From Podospora comata (taxonomy: Eukaryota > Ascomycota > Sordariomycetes > Sordariales > Podosporaceae): DNA of 64,000 nucleotides. The notes beneath the pieces are model-generated. The model searched no databases. It saw only the letters and a program-made list of their open reading frames with translations, and was not told where the DNA came from. Positions 11,052 to 22,438 of this stretch are shown piece after piece. Made by a program: the position numbers and the translations under genes. Each line of letters begins with the position of its first letter. Position 1 is the first letter of the stretch. The stretch lies in contig CP071494.1 of the NCBI GenBank assembly GCA_017354895.1, positions 2,728,001-2,792,000 of the forward strand. The letters run 5' to 3'.

Positions 11052-11170
11052 ACATACAACACCAGGGATTCCCCAGTGGTCACCCACCTGAGTACTAGTC
11101 TGGCAGTCAGTAGCTTATCTAGGGGAGAGCGGACGGGATCCCGAGTTTTCTACTGCTTATGGTTGTATGT
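11052..11170 (-). rRNA. 5S ribosomal RNA (dispersed copy)
   Basis: Read on the minus strand from 11170, the sequence starts ACATACAACCATAAGCAGT and ends with GTTGTATGT, and the two termini pair perfectly. Inside are GAAAACTCGGGATCCCGTCC, AGATAAGC and the TFIIIA-type internal control region TGGGTGACCACTGGGGAATC. This matches the fungal 5S fold and length (119 nt). A TTTT follows the 3' end. In many filamentous ascomycetes, including Neurospora, 5S genes are scattered singly rather than kept in the rDNA repeat, and this copy fits that pattern. Confidence 0.93.
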
Positions 11171-11240
11171 GCTTTTATCAACAAAATTTGGGATCTTTCT
11201 AGGGGTTGAGAAGTAGAAAGACAGTTTTGTTATCTCTATC

Positions 11241-11504
11241 ATGAAGACATGGGTTCGGTGTGGCTTGAAGGTGCCGATACGAAATGCCTTTCCTGCACTA
11301 CTTTGCCTTTTAGGCATCTATAGCCTCCGGTATGAGAGGATAGTTCGATTGATGGAGAGCTTCAGAGGCTTCGTTGGTGGGAAGAGATCGATCTTGTCCC
11401 ACGATACCAACCTTGACAACTTGCTCTCCACATTTTCCCACATGTCATCGCCAATAATGTTATCAAGACCTGGTTGTCAAAGCACTCAAAATGACCTCAA
11501 ATGA
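11241..11504 (+). pseudogene. Degenerate segment, copy B of a short related pair
   Basis: The frame contains LLGIYSLRYERIVRLMESF and SILSHDTNLDNLLSTFSHM. Its middle part aligns with the segment at 10293-10545 after a small gap. The two copies flank the 5S rRNA gene. Function and family unknown; possibly part of a decayed gene or repeat. Confidence 0.35.
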
Positions 11505-11992
11505 CGAGTTCGATTGTATCACAGTTATACTAAAATCCGATTCACGTCGGGCCACAGACGTCCGGTCTGGCCTGATGCCTTCTGAGGATAGGATTCTGTT
11601 CTTGTAGACATAAATGTGAGATCTGGTTGTTTCCTCATCATTGGACGCAGTGCTCGACGTCCAAGTAAGCTCCGTTGCCCTCTCGGAACTTATCATCTCG
11701 CACTCCCTCCACGCCCGCAGCTTTATGATGCGAGCCTCACTCTTTAGCTCTCAAACTTGCTCATACTTGCTTTTGTGCGACTACATCTTTTCATTACCTC
11801 CTTTTTGTGTAACTGTAGTTTTCTATGCTCAATCTGATACACGCTCATCATCAGCATGACGATTTACAAAGATAAATACTCCAGGAAATTCCGTGCAAGA
11901 TATTCCAGAAGATCATATCTCCAGCATCCAACCAAGACACACTTTCTTCCCCAACTCAATCGAAAAGTCCACACCTGAAAACACCCATCACG
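11505..11992. other. Promoter side of the HD-domain gene
   Basis: No gene is recognised. The last 100 bases before 11993 are C/A-rich (CCAACCAAGACACACTTTC), as fungal 5' leaders often are. Confidence 0.45.
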
Positions 11993-12874
11993 ATGCACAT
12001 CCAGAATCTCATCTCCTCCTCCTTTCTTCTGCTCCTTTCCTTCCCTATCTCCACGACCGCAACAACACCACGCCCCCCCTATCCCAACCGCACCCTAGCC
12101 GGCATAACCGTGATCGACACCCCCATCGTCCGCGACGCCCAAGCCTACGCCCGACGCTACTGCTCCGACTCAACCTACAACCACACCATGCGCTCCTGGC
12201 TCCTCGGCCTCCTCCACCTCTCCCACGACCCCGCCCTCGCCTCCAAAATCGACCTCGAAGTCCACGCCCTCGGCCTGATCCTCCACGACCTGGCAACCAA
12301 CCACTCCCTCTCCGCCCCCTTCGTCACCCCCAACCGGCGCTTCGAAGTTGATTCTGCCATTGCAGCAGCAGATTTCATTCGTTCACACCCCGACGGGAAA
12401 AAATGGCCGGGGTGGCGGGTTCAGAGGGTGTGGGATGGGATTGCGTTGCATGCCGAGCCTGGGTTGGCGTTGTATAAAGAGGCGGATGTTTTTGCGATAT
12501 ATTGGGGTAATGAATTGGAATTCTCGTGGGAGAGGCCCGGGGGAGAGAGGAAGGGGGTGACGGCTGAGGAGAGGGAGAGGGTGTTGCAGGAGTTTCCCAG
12601 GCCGACGTTGGAGGAGGGGGGGAGGGGGAATGTGTTTGCTTTTGTGGCTTGGTATTGTAAATACAAGCCGGAGAGCACTTATAGTGAGTTTGCCTTCCCT
12701 TTTTGTTGTTTTTCGGTAAGTGGGTGGGACAATGTGCTAACTTCCATGGCGGTAGATACTTGGATGCAGCCGTTTGGGGAGCTGCTGGTGCCGGGCTATT
12801 CGGCGGTGGGACATCGGGTTGTTGATGGGAGTTTGGCTGCTGTTGGGTTGAATATGAGTGAGATTCTCAAGTGA
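11993..12874 (+). CDS. Secreted HD-domain protein (cyanamide hydratase-like)
   Basis: Two exons (11993-12683 and 12756-12874) encode 269 aa. Residues 1-24 form a signal peptide (SFLLLLSFPISTTA). The body fits the HD-domain group that includes fungal cyanamide hydratase-like proteins: TPIVRDAQAYARRYC, the first His in YNHTMRSWLLG, the HD pair in LGLILHDLATNHS, and VWDGIALHAEPG further on. HD proteins are metal-dependent hydrolases. Known cyanamide hydratases lack a signal peptide, so the substrate here is open. The intron is 72 nt long, a multiple of three, and contains no in-frame stop, so an unspliced form would also be translatable. Confidence 0.8.
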   Translation: MHIQNLISSSFLLLLSFPISTTATTPRPPYPNRTLAGITVIDTPIVRDAQAYARRYCSDSTYNHTMRSWLLGLLHLSHDPALASKIDLEVHALGLILHDLATNHSLSAPFVTPNRRFEVDSAIAAADFIRSHPDGKKWPGWRVQRVWDGIALHAEPGLALYKEADVFAIYWGNELEFSWERPGGERKGVTAEERERVLQEFPRPTLEEGGRGNVFAFVAWYCKYKPESTYSEFAFPFCCFSVSGWDNVLTSMAVDTWMQPFGELLVPGYSAVGHRVVDGSLAAVGLNMSEILK

Positions 12875-12966
12875 TGTGTGACAATGAACGGATACAGTGG
12901 TGGCTACTTGGTGATTATTGTTGTTGATATTATCTTGACTCTTGTTATTGCTCTCGTTTGGTCGTT

Positions 12967-13701
12967 TCATAGCACAGGTAGGCAACTAAAATTCATGACC
13001 TCGACCAGTTTTGCTTGGTTCTTCCCGTTGAGGGAGGAGAGGGAGCGAGTCGGCAGTTGTAGACGCTTCGTCCGTATGACCGCCACAACCCACGCCACAA
13101 AGCCAAGGGTCCAGACTGCGACAGGGAGAGCAATCCAATACCATCGGACTCTAACGAAAGTAGCGACGGTACTTGCTTGGCCCTTGACCAAAAAGGCTTC
13201 TCCAATTTCTGTGCCGTTGGCGATAACACCCGTGTTGCGTATGGTTGTCATCATCAAGGGGGTAACCTACTCAGCGCCCACAGTCCAGAGAAGTTGGGCA
13301 ACCCCTATCACACCTCCTCTCGCCTTCTGGAAACCGACGAGATCTGCCAAAGGCCGCGGTCGCTTCGCAAACCATATATACTTGAGCTGTGCAATGGTCG
13401 CCTGGACGCCGAAGATGGTTCCAGCAAAACCCACATTTCCGAGGAGTGATAGCACGAAGTTGAGCGTGACCGGCCAGTCGGGCGCCAGCTGGTTATCGTA
13501 CCAACGAAGAACGGTGGCAGTGGCCCCTATACATAAGAGAGAGGCCAGGAACCCGAGGAACTCGAAGATCCACGTCTGAGAGAGCTTTGCACATATCGAT
13601 TTCTTGATGCTGTGGTGGTGGTACATGTCGTGGCGATTGCGGCGACTTTCTGGGTTTGTCTCCTCAATCGTGTGCAAAGGGCCGTATTTCCGCGGATCCA
13701 T
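12967..13701 (-). pseudogene. DUF3176 membrane protein, internally deleted
   Basis: The N-terminal part (13701-13267) has the DUF3176 pattern: WIFEFLGFLASLLCIGATAT, YDNQLAPDWPVTLNFVLSLL, QLKYIWF. The C-terminal part (to 12967) has the matching end: TTIRNTGVIANG, VRVRWYWIALPVAVWTLGFV, RTKRLQLP. Full-length members keep a long extracellular region of several hundred residues between these parts. Here it is absent, and a TAG stands in frame at the junction (about 13264-13266). The usual Trp-Lys-Ser-Ser near the C-terminal end is also eroded. I take this as a gene that lost its middle by deletion. A novel intron hiding the stop is possible but lacks a good donor. Confidence 0.65.
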
Positions 13702-14591
13702 TTGGGTCTTCTTCTTGTTTCTGTGCTCTTGGTTCCAGCTAGTGAATGAAGTAGGCTGTACAAAAGTCTGAGTTTTTTGGGGGTTTGGGGCGTTGATGGA
13801 CCTTACTTATTACAGTTTTTTTTTGCACGGGAGAAAGGGGGGGGATACGAGGCTCTGTAGGCGCCCCCCAGCTTGTCTCACAGGCTGGTGGCTGGTGGCT
13901 GGTGGCAAAGCATAATGCACGAGAATTATCTGCCAATTGTATTAGCAATTTATTCCGACGTAGAGGCGGTATCTGGAAACCTACGTTGGGTTTGGGGGCC
14001 CAAAGGAGGCTCTGCGAAAGTGGCGAGTTTGATATCTACTGGTTTGTTGAACCTGGCCCATCTCCCAGGGGTGACCGATCCAGTCGACCAGGAAAACACG
14101 GAAACCACTGCAATCACAACAGCAACATGAATTAAAGATCCCATTACCCATCGCCCCATCATCTATGTATATCACATCGCCCGCATCCCAACAACTCCCC
14201 TTACCACTACCATAGCTAAAGCCCAGATCTAACTCCCTCCATACGTATAAGCCACCCACCTTTTCCCACTCCAGAGTAGTCATGTAATGTTGTACAAGTA
14301 CATATGTACATAAAAATCAGCCGCAAAAGCAAAATAGGCTTGCTCCAAGCCGAGCAGACCAAGTCGAAAGCAAGATAAAAGCCGATGGGAACAATGTAAA
14401 AAGGACAAGACAAGATATAATAACACTACCACCACCAACGCCACCATTTGAGTCCCCTCCGCTAAGGTCACCAATGCACCGCCCAAAAAGTAAACTCCTA
14501 CAGCCTTTTTGGTGTGTACATGATTCTCCGCTGGCCAAAGAAAGCAGGAAAATAAAAGCAAGACGAATCTCGTCACCGAACTAGGTGATCA
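13702..14591. other. Intergenic, 3' side of the KDM5 gene
   Basis: No gene is supported. Several short minus-strand frames cover 13739-14576, with no domain. The part next to 14592 is presumably the long 3' untranslated region of the demethylase gene. Confidence 0.45.
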
Positions 14592-17500
14592 CTACTGCCC
14601 CAGTTCTATGAGTGAAGCAGCCTCGCCTCCATGGTCGTCCTCCATGTGAATATCCGCATCATGGTGGGCATGATCGACGGCGGCTTTCTTATCCTCGTCG
14701 TCATCCTCATTGACCAGATCAACAAACATGCTGTCGTCCCCATCGCCGTCTCCTCCCATGCCGATGCCAAGGGGATCGTTATCCCGAGGACCTGACGGGC
14801 CAGCGTTGGCAGCAGCCGTAGGACCCCAGATTTTGGGGCCAAACAGGTCCTTGGCACGTTGCTTGCCGGTCTCTGTCCGAGACAAGATCTCCATAATCCT
14901 CGTTCTCCCCTCATCGGTGGAGAGATGCTCGTTCAGTTCCCGGTCATCGACCTTGCCCTCGATCAGACGCTGCTCAAAGTGCTGCGTGGAGCTGTCGCTC
15001 AGCAGGAGGTGGGGCCCTGTTGGGAGAAAGTAGGAAGAGTGATTCGGATGAGAGGACGAGTCCAGGCCGGCGCTGTGGGATGATGAAGGATGGTGGTTGG
15101 GCGGCATCGAGAGACCAGGGGTTGACGGTTGAGCGGACGAGTTGCGAGAATAGAATGGGTGGCCAGGCGCTCTGTAACTGGGACTTGCGGCCAAAGCACC
15201 TCCGCCGGTGGCAGCAGCCGCAGCAGCTTCGGCATTCTGGGCCTTGCGCTTGAGGCTGTTGGCCTTGCCTTTCACGCTCTCGGGTAAATCGTCTGCATCA
15301 TCCACTCCGTATTGAAGGAGAAGCTTCATCAGTTTGGTTGGCCTGGGCTTGCGTGTGCTCTTAGAAGACTCAAGTACCGGGGGAGGCTCCGGGGCAACAG
15401 GGCACCACTTATGAAGTTCTTGTCGGAAGAAGTTGGTCTCGTACGCCAGGAGGATCTCAGCACCCTCAATCTTGCGTAGGTAAAAGCGCTGTGTCTCTGC
15501 CTCGGACGCTGTCGAGACCACGGGGCTGCAAAAGCCAGCGATGTGGTTGCGGAAGTTCTGGGCGTTGTCGATGATCTTCTTCAAGACCTCTTCCTCGTCT
15601 GGCCGGAATGGGAGGCCAATAATCTCCTCATACCACTGAACCAAATCTTCAAGTTTGGGACGAGCGGCATCGCGTGGAATCTTGACACGCCAGTCGCAAA
15701 TTGGACAAGTGTACTTGTCATCTTCCTTGACCTTGCCACGCGCGATCTTGAGACACTTGCCGTGATACCATTCATGGCAGAGCTCGCATTCAATCATCAT
15801 GCCAGCCTCGGTACGGCGGCAGATGCAAAAGACCTCCCGGAATTTGGGATCGTCCCACCGATTTGTCTTCTCCCTTTCTGACGGACTTGGCTCTCTCGAT
15901 TGGGGCTCAGCGGGGACACGGGGCTTGTCGTGAACAAAGTCGAAACAGTCCACGTTACGGTCAAGAACGTACTCCATGTGCGACTTGAGAATGTGCAAAG
16001 GAGCGTTAGTCTTCCCAAACAGCTTCTTGCCTTTTCTCATCCAGTCCTCGTGCCGCTTCTGTTCCTTCTCGAGCTCATGGATGCCAGATGGCTTGGCTTG
16101 AAGTTCCTCTATCTTCTTCATCACGTCAGCCATCTCGCCATACTTTGGCCGTTGTCGATAGTCGGGGCTGTTGAGGCGTCTGTTCAGATCCTCTATCTGT
16201 CTTGCAGCCTCGCGCTGCTTGTGAAGCTTCTGTTCCACGGCAGCCAGGGTCTCCGGTGTGACGGGCAAGGCGTTTTCACGGACTTGATCCGCAAGGGCTT
16301 GGAGTTGGGGATAGTGAACCACCTCGGCGTTGATGAGGTCCTGTGCCGTCTTCTCCCACAGGTGACCGGCGGCAAGCTTCTCCGAAAAGTGGTTCAGTTG
16401 GTCGTTATATGGCGGGATTTCAAGGCGTTGACCTTCCTCAAGAAGAAGACGAACATCGTTCAGTGTCATGCTGGTTCCAATGCTATCCCGGGCTCTGGCA
16501 TTCCATTGCTCTCGCTCCAAAAGACGCGACAGCTTCTCCACCTCGGGAATGTCCACGTTGAAGCTCTGCCCCTCTTCAAGAAGTTTCTCGACCCGCTCAA
16601 TATCATGGTCTGTGGTAAACTCGAGGAGACGGACCGCGTCATGCTGGAAAGTCTTGATCGCATCAGCGCGTTCTTGCAACTGGAGTATCTCCGGACAATC
16701 GAAGCCAATCCTTTCAGCCTCGTCTAGGAGACGGTAGATGTTGGCGACATTGCGCATCTCTCGCTCTTTCGAGTCCTGGTAAGAACTGCCGATTGACTTC
16801 CTTGTCCCGATTTGCCAGGCCTTCTCATTCTTGCGCCGGTTCTGTTGCTTCCGAACTGTGTAGTTGGTTGCCTCCTCAATCCAAGTATTGCACCGCTCAA
16901 CAAAGGCTCGGAGGGTTGGGAGTGAAGGCAGTTCGTATGGGATCTTCTCACCTTCGCTGAGCACAGCCCGCAGAGACTTCAAAGAAGGTTTGGCTTCCTC
17001 GTCCAGGAGTTTCTCGTACTTCTCCTCCCATGCTTCTGGGACATTGGCGCGGTCGGCCACCTTCTTGTACGTCGCGGCCATGAGTTCGTCCGTCTTGCGG
17101 TAGTACAAGACGTGATCCTTGCCGAGGTAGCGCTCAGAGTCGCTGTAATCGCAACATGGGTGGCTGCCAGCATGCAGGAGACACAAAACCTTGCCGGTTT
17201 TCTGGCAAACAAATCTCGACAAGTACGTGAAAGCCTTGCAATAAAAGCACGAGGACTCTTCCTCGGGAACATCAACGTCCTCGATCTTGAAGACTAGCGG
17301 GCATTCAGGGTCGTTCTCTCCGTTGAAGACACAGCGATGATGCTCAACTGGGTGCTTTGATTCGAGCCGTTTGGCGATGAACTCATGCTTGCCTGTGAAT
17401 ACCTGTCTTTGGTCGAGTTCCCGTTCGTGTATTCTAGCCAACGCAGGAGCCAGCCACTTGGCGGTCTGGATCGTCAGTCCCCCGTTGGTGATACCTTCCG

Positions 17501-20348
17501 CCGCGGTCCACAGGAGCTCATCATGCGAGAAACACGGTTGCCGACGGAAGGCCTGCAACCTTTCGACACCTGCTAGCCCATAGGGCTCCCAGTCGCTGGG
17601 AGCAAAGTTCACGGCCTCATTGAAGTTGAATCCATGGTTGAAGCCGGCGTGGTAGGCTTGCGGGAAGGTGATGACGAGCTGTCCTGCGCGTTGATCAAGC
17701 GCATAGACTCGAACACCGGCCTTCTTCAGCTGATCCGGGGTCAAAAGAGTAACAAGCTGGAACAAAAGGTCTGGCTGCGTCTCAAAAAGCTCCGGGACGG
17801 CCTCCCTCATTGCATTCTCAAACTTCTCGGCATCATCTCCGGGGATCCCGTACCAAGTCTTGGTGGCTCCGAAGTGCTGATAGTTGGCCGAATACGCGTA
17901 ATGGTCCTCGTTATGCCAACAGAAAGTGGAGAAAATCATGCCGACGTAAACCCACGGAACTGTCATGCCGGAGATGTCAGACTTGATATGGCGGAAGAGA
18001 CTTTCTGGATGCAGGGGTAAAAGGTTCAGGTTCCAGGGATCGGTCGAATAGGGGTCGGTGGGGTTCTTTTCGATGGTCGGAAATCCAGAGCCGTGGGTTG
18101 TGCAATGGATATCAGCACCATATTCGACTTCCACCGTCTCCTCCAAGTCGGCAACTAGGCGCCAGAACTCCTGTTCGACGTCGTCTTCGGTAACTGGTCG
18201 ATGGCAGTTGAGGACAGGGTCAAAGGGCATCTTCTTCTCGAAGTAACCTTGCTTAAAGTTGGCCGCCTTCTCTTGGAACTGTTTTAGCGAGTACAGTCCA
18301 CCTTCCTCGAAGCCAAACTGGCCGTCGCCAACAAGACAGCGGGGGCAGTTCCATTCTGTCTCCGGCTTGACTTTAACTGGCGGGTCAAGGCAAGCGCCAT
18401 GGTAAGCATGCTCGCAGGACTCGCAAACGAGCAGGAAGCCGTCAGTCTCGTGACCTTTGCCGCAGGTCTCGCATCGCTAAGAGGGAGTCAGTGCCTTGTG
18501 TCGACATCGAAACAAGGGGTTACGCGGTGCTTGACATACCTCACCCGAGCCCAGAGCCTCATCTCGGGGTATCCTAGGAGCCGATGGACGAAAGAGTGAC
18601 ATGTGCGAACCCGCTACAGTGGGAACATTACCTGCGAGTCATTCGAGGTTAGCACGGACCAGTCACCGCGAACAGCTTCCGAGTGGGGCGGCGAGAAAAG
18701 AACGGAGCGAATGAGGTACGATGGCGAACGATTGCATATGGGCTGGGTAACCCCTCGACTGCCTTCAAGCGACTATGTCTGGCGAGCGGCCAGCGTCAAA
18801 GTTGTCGGGGTTGTTCAAAAGCAAAAGGGAGAGGCTGAATATCAAAGACGACTTACCCTTCTTCAGCCGTTTGCTGCTTCTTCGGCTGCCATCAACATCG
18901 TCCTTGTCACAGGGCGAGTCCTTCTCCACATCGTCGCAACTAAGTTGTCGCTTGAGTCCGGCAGGGCCAAGGGATGAAGGTCGGTATTCTGGTGTGTTTT
19001 TTGAGGACGCGAGCGGCGTGCTGTACTGTTTTGGTGTGGAGAGACTCTTGTTCTCCGAAGCCACGTTTTGGGGTCGGTTGATACTCGTAAAGCCGGAATT
19101 GACGGCAGTGAAGCCTCCTGAGTTGGTCGCCGTGAAGCCTGACGAGACCTGTGGTGTGCTAGCTGCGGGCGTGTCAGACATTTGGACGTCTTGGTCAGTC
19201 TCCTTGTGGCCGTTCATGGTCGCCTGTAGCGCGTCTGTCGCATGTCTGGCCGGCGACTCGGCACGGAGACTTAAGGGCGTGTTGACATTTGACCGCTTCA
19301 TCGGGCTCTGGGCTGGGCTGGGAGTTAGAGGGCCGCCATACTCCAGCTCTAGCTGCTGGTAGACGCCAGGTTTGGCGGTCCGTAAGTATTCCTCATAGGG
19401 GCAGAGCCACTTCTGATACGAGTTCTTGAGTGAGGTGGACAGAGACGACATTATTTTGCCACTGTACCCCAGGTCACGACCAATCTCTGCCCACTTCTTC
19501 AGCTTGCACACCTTCTCAAACCCACCGCGGGCCTCGACGGCTTTTTTGAGCCGGTACAGATCCAGTGGTTTCTTGTCGACGTACGGCCATCTCGTCAAGT
19601 TCGTGTTACCTTGTTGTTTGTGGAATTTCTGGAGCGCGTCCAGGTAGGTGAGATTCGCACGGGTGCCTGACGAGTCACCCTCAGTATGACGCTCCAATGA
19701 AGAAGGGGGATTTAGCTTGAGATGGGGAGCCTTACTGCCTTCAACAGAATTGAGCTCCTGTTTCCGCGTTCGAAAATGAAATTTCTGAATGAGGCAGTCG
19801 TGTTAGCGGGTTTACAGAGGAAAAGCTATCTGGCGAAGTTGTGGCAGGCAGGATCTAAAACTGGCACGAACCAGCAAAAAATCGCGATACCGCTTCACAA
19901 GGTCACTCACCTCTGTATTAATGGCGAATTCGGGGTTCCAAGAGTCTGGTGGAATGATTTTGCAGAGACCGTATTCTCTCGCCTCTTTTGAGATTTTCCT
20001 GATGTACTCGAAAGGTTCTTTCCATTCCTCCTCCGTTGGCTGGTACGTCGGCGCTTCCTGCAGCCCGTGTGGCCTGTTCTTCTTCTTGAGGGGCTCCTTG
20101 CACATGGTAGGTTGCCCGCGGCGCTCAACTGACGACAGGTCGAGAGGCGCGCTCTTCATGGAGCTCAGCGGCACTTGAGGTTTTGGCGGGTGATAGCCAT
20201 TCCCGTTGACCTGCGCCGCTTTTGACTTGGCCCCGTTTGCGATGGAAGCTGAAGGCGTGGTCATGGCGGGAGAATCTTTCGCATGTGCATTGGTGCTGAT
20301 CGTGGTAATGGATCCGTTCGACACGCTGGCGGAGGGGACCGATACCAT
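14592..20348 (-). CDS. kdmB: KDM5/JARID1-type histone H3K4 demethylase
   Basis: Five exons (20348-19911, 19784-19736, 19666-18857, 18613-18540, 18476-14592) give 1,751 aa. Domain order is JmjN (about 98-162, split by introns, YLCKIIPP-type core), ARID (about 165-258, [20 protein letters not shown]), PHD1 (about 458-505, [20 protein letters not shown]), JmjC (about 625-755), C5HC2 zinc finger (about 845-905), PLU-1-like helical region and PHD2 (about 1355-1405, [17 protein letters not shown]). In JmjC the Fe(II) ligands are visible as HNEDH, with the distal His in [10 protein letters not shown]. The enzyme removes di- and trimethyl marks from H3 lysine 4 in the nucleus and usually represses transcription. 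The tail is acidic. The family identity is certain. The gene symbol follows Aspergillus usage. Confidence 0.96.
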
Positions 20349-22438
20349 GCTCGCTGTAGGTTGCTTCGATATTCGCCGTTGTGGAGCGTGTAAATGCTAA
20401 CAAGGCCGGAGGGCTGTATCGAGCGAAAGGATGTGAAAGTATATTTAATCGTGGTGGGATCGTGTATTAGAACTGGTGAGTCAAACAGAGTCGTAGCTTC
20501 GACGCATCGTATGGCATGGATCTGGAGAGTTGCGACGAAAGGTTAAACCATCACGCGCCGACTTGCAAGCCAAGAGAGGATGGCTTGAGCAGGGAAGGCC
20601 CGAAGCTTTTGAAGGCCAGCTTGATTATATAAACTTTCTCTCACGTACCATGGGGCGCCGGAAGTGAAGTTATGGTAAGAACTACACGCGCTGTTGCTCT
20701 GTTTTGTCGGTTCAAAATTGCGTGCAACAGCTGCAATCATGCCAGCGACTCTCGCCCAGCAGTGGAGGCTATGATCTGTTTCAAGGTATTTCGCAACAGG
20801 TGCTGGGAGCTTGAGCAGCGTGCGCCGGGAAGAAATGAGAGGTCGTGTGAAAACCGGAGAGTTTCCAGGTTGTGGTGAGGAATTGGGGCCGACACGCGGA
20901 GGCGGCAACGAGGTGAAGGGATATTGAAGATAGCCGGCTGTGATGTGAGGAAGGAAAGAGCTGGCGGAGACGGGGGACAAGCGGGTGGTGGAGGGAACAT
21001 GGGGCATGGATGGGGACGACGGCGGACGGGAGACGTTCCAAAAAGGCGAGGTAGGGCGGCAGCTGTCGGGACGATTTTGGCTGGGGAGGCGCCCAGGCGC
21101 AACCCTTCAAGTGGGTCCCTTCCCACAACTGGTCATCCTGGGCCTCACTTCGACTCCATGCATAACTATCTACGGAATACGTGCCTCGAGAAAAGAATCT
21201 GCATGTGGCACGCTCTTCTAGAATCATCAGCCGACGCAATTATCATGCCCTACAGCCAGTGCACCCAGGTGAGGTTGAGGCTGAGGCATCGAAATCTCAA
21301 AATGATCTCAGTTCTCATCTTGCAGCTCCACCAAAAAACGGGAGGATCAAACATCCCACCAAGCTGCATGTCCCACTTTGACAAAAGCCACAATTTGAAT
21401 GGACCTGCAAAAATTGAATCGCATCTCTTGGTACAAGAAGTAAGAGATCAGCTGTCGTATTTCCAAGCTTGATATGCTTTACAAATCCTAATCCGGGGTC
21501 CTAAACTGCAGTGATAGGCGCGGCGCGCACAAAGAAAAGCTGGCACAGTGTGGCTGCGATGCATGCGGGCACAATCTGGTAGGGCCAGGTAAGGTCGTAC
21601 AGACCAGTCTCCAACATGGGATAAAATCACACCAGGAAGGCGGCAACTCCTGAAATATCGGTCTGAGCTGGCGCAGAGAAATAAATACCGATATCCGAGC
21701 TCTCTCCAGCATCCAACGCGCAGTTTGTGTGCCACCACGGTACTGGCAGTCATGATCGCATGTGGTAGGTAGGTGGTCAGCATTTCAATGGCTGAAGTGG
21801 GCACATGAATCATACATTATGCCCCCCAATATTTGGCAGTCAAAAACAGTTAGCTGGAGGGGCTAGTAGCCGCTGCTAAAAACGAGCAAAACGCTGCAGA
21901 ATCACAAAAGCAGTGCAGGTACACTAGACTCGGAAGGGTCGTGAGCCCTGATGAAGAGGGCGGGGTATGCAAGTCGACATGCTGTTGGAAGCAGTCCCGT
22001 ACTCGGCAATGCGACGGTCTTATGAAGATGGACAGAAACAAGAAGAGGTGGGCAGAGATCTGATATCGCGCCGGATCCAAGCAGTCCTCTCCTATGGCTG
22101 GCCAATGAACGAAGGCTTGACGTTCGAGCAAAAGGTGCCAAGACATCTGGGGGTGGCACACCCTTGGGAGATGGGGGCCGTCAGGTGCCACCGGATTTAT
22201 GTAATCGTCCGCTCTGTGTGAACTCAAGTGCATGAACCTCTTATTAAAACATCCCGTCTTCAAACCCATTGCTATCCGACGCCAAACTGTTAATTCCTAG
22301 TGAAGAATTCATCCGTGTAAATCCAAGCCATATATACAAGATCCGAATATCATTTCATTGCCAGGTGCTGCCTTGCCCTCATCCAAACGCCATCCCCATG
22401 TCCAACAGCCATGTAAATAGTTGTATCCTCCGACCTCT
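20349..22438. other. Long intergenic stretch upstream of KDM5
   Basis: The stretch is 2.1 kb without a supported gene. Open frames on both strands (for example 20781-21239 and 21850-22269, minus) are of mixed composition and lack domains or splice signals. The part next to 20348 is the KDM5 promoter and leader. The right end is the 3' region of SLX1. Confidence 0.45.

Noticed and set aside
14606-18020. Many open frames on the plus strand and in other minus frames across the KDM5 gene
   Set aside because: All are shadows of the long demethylase frame, with biased composition and no domain.
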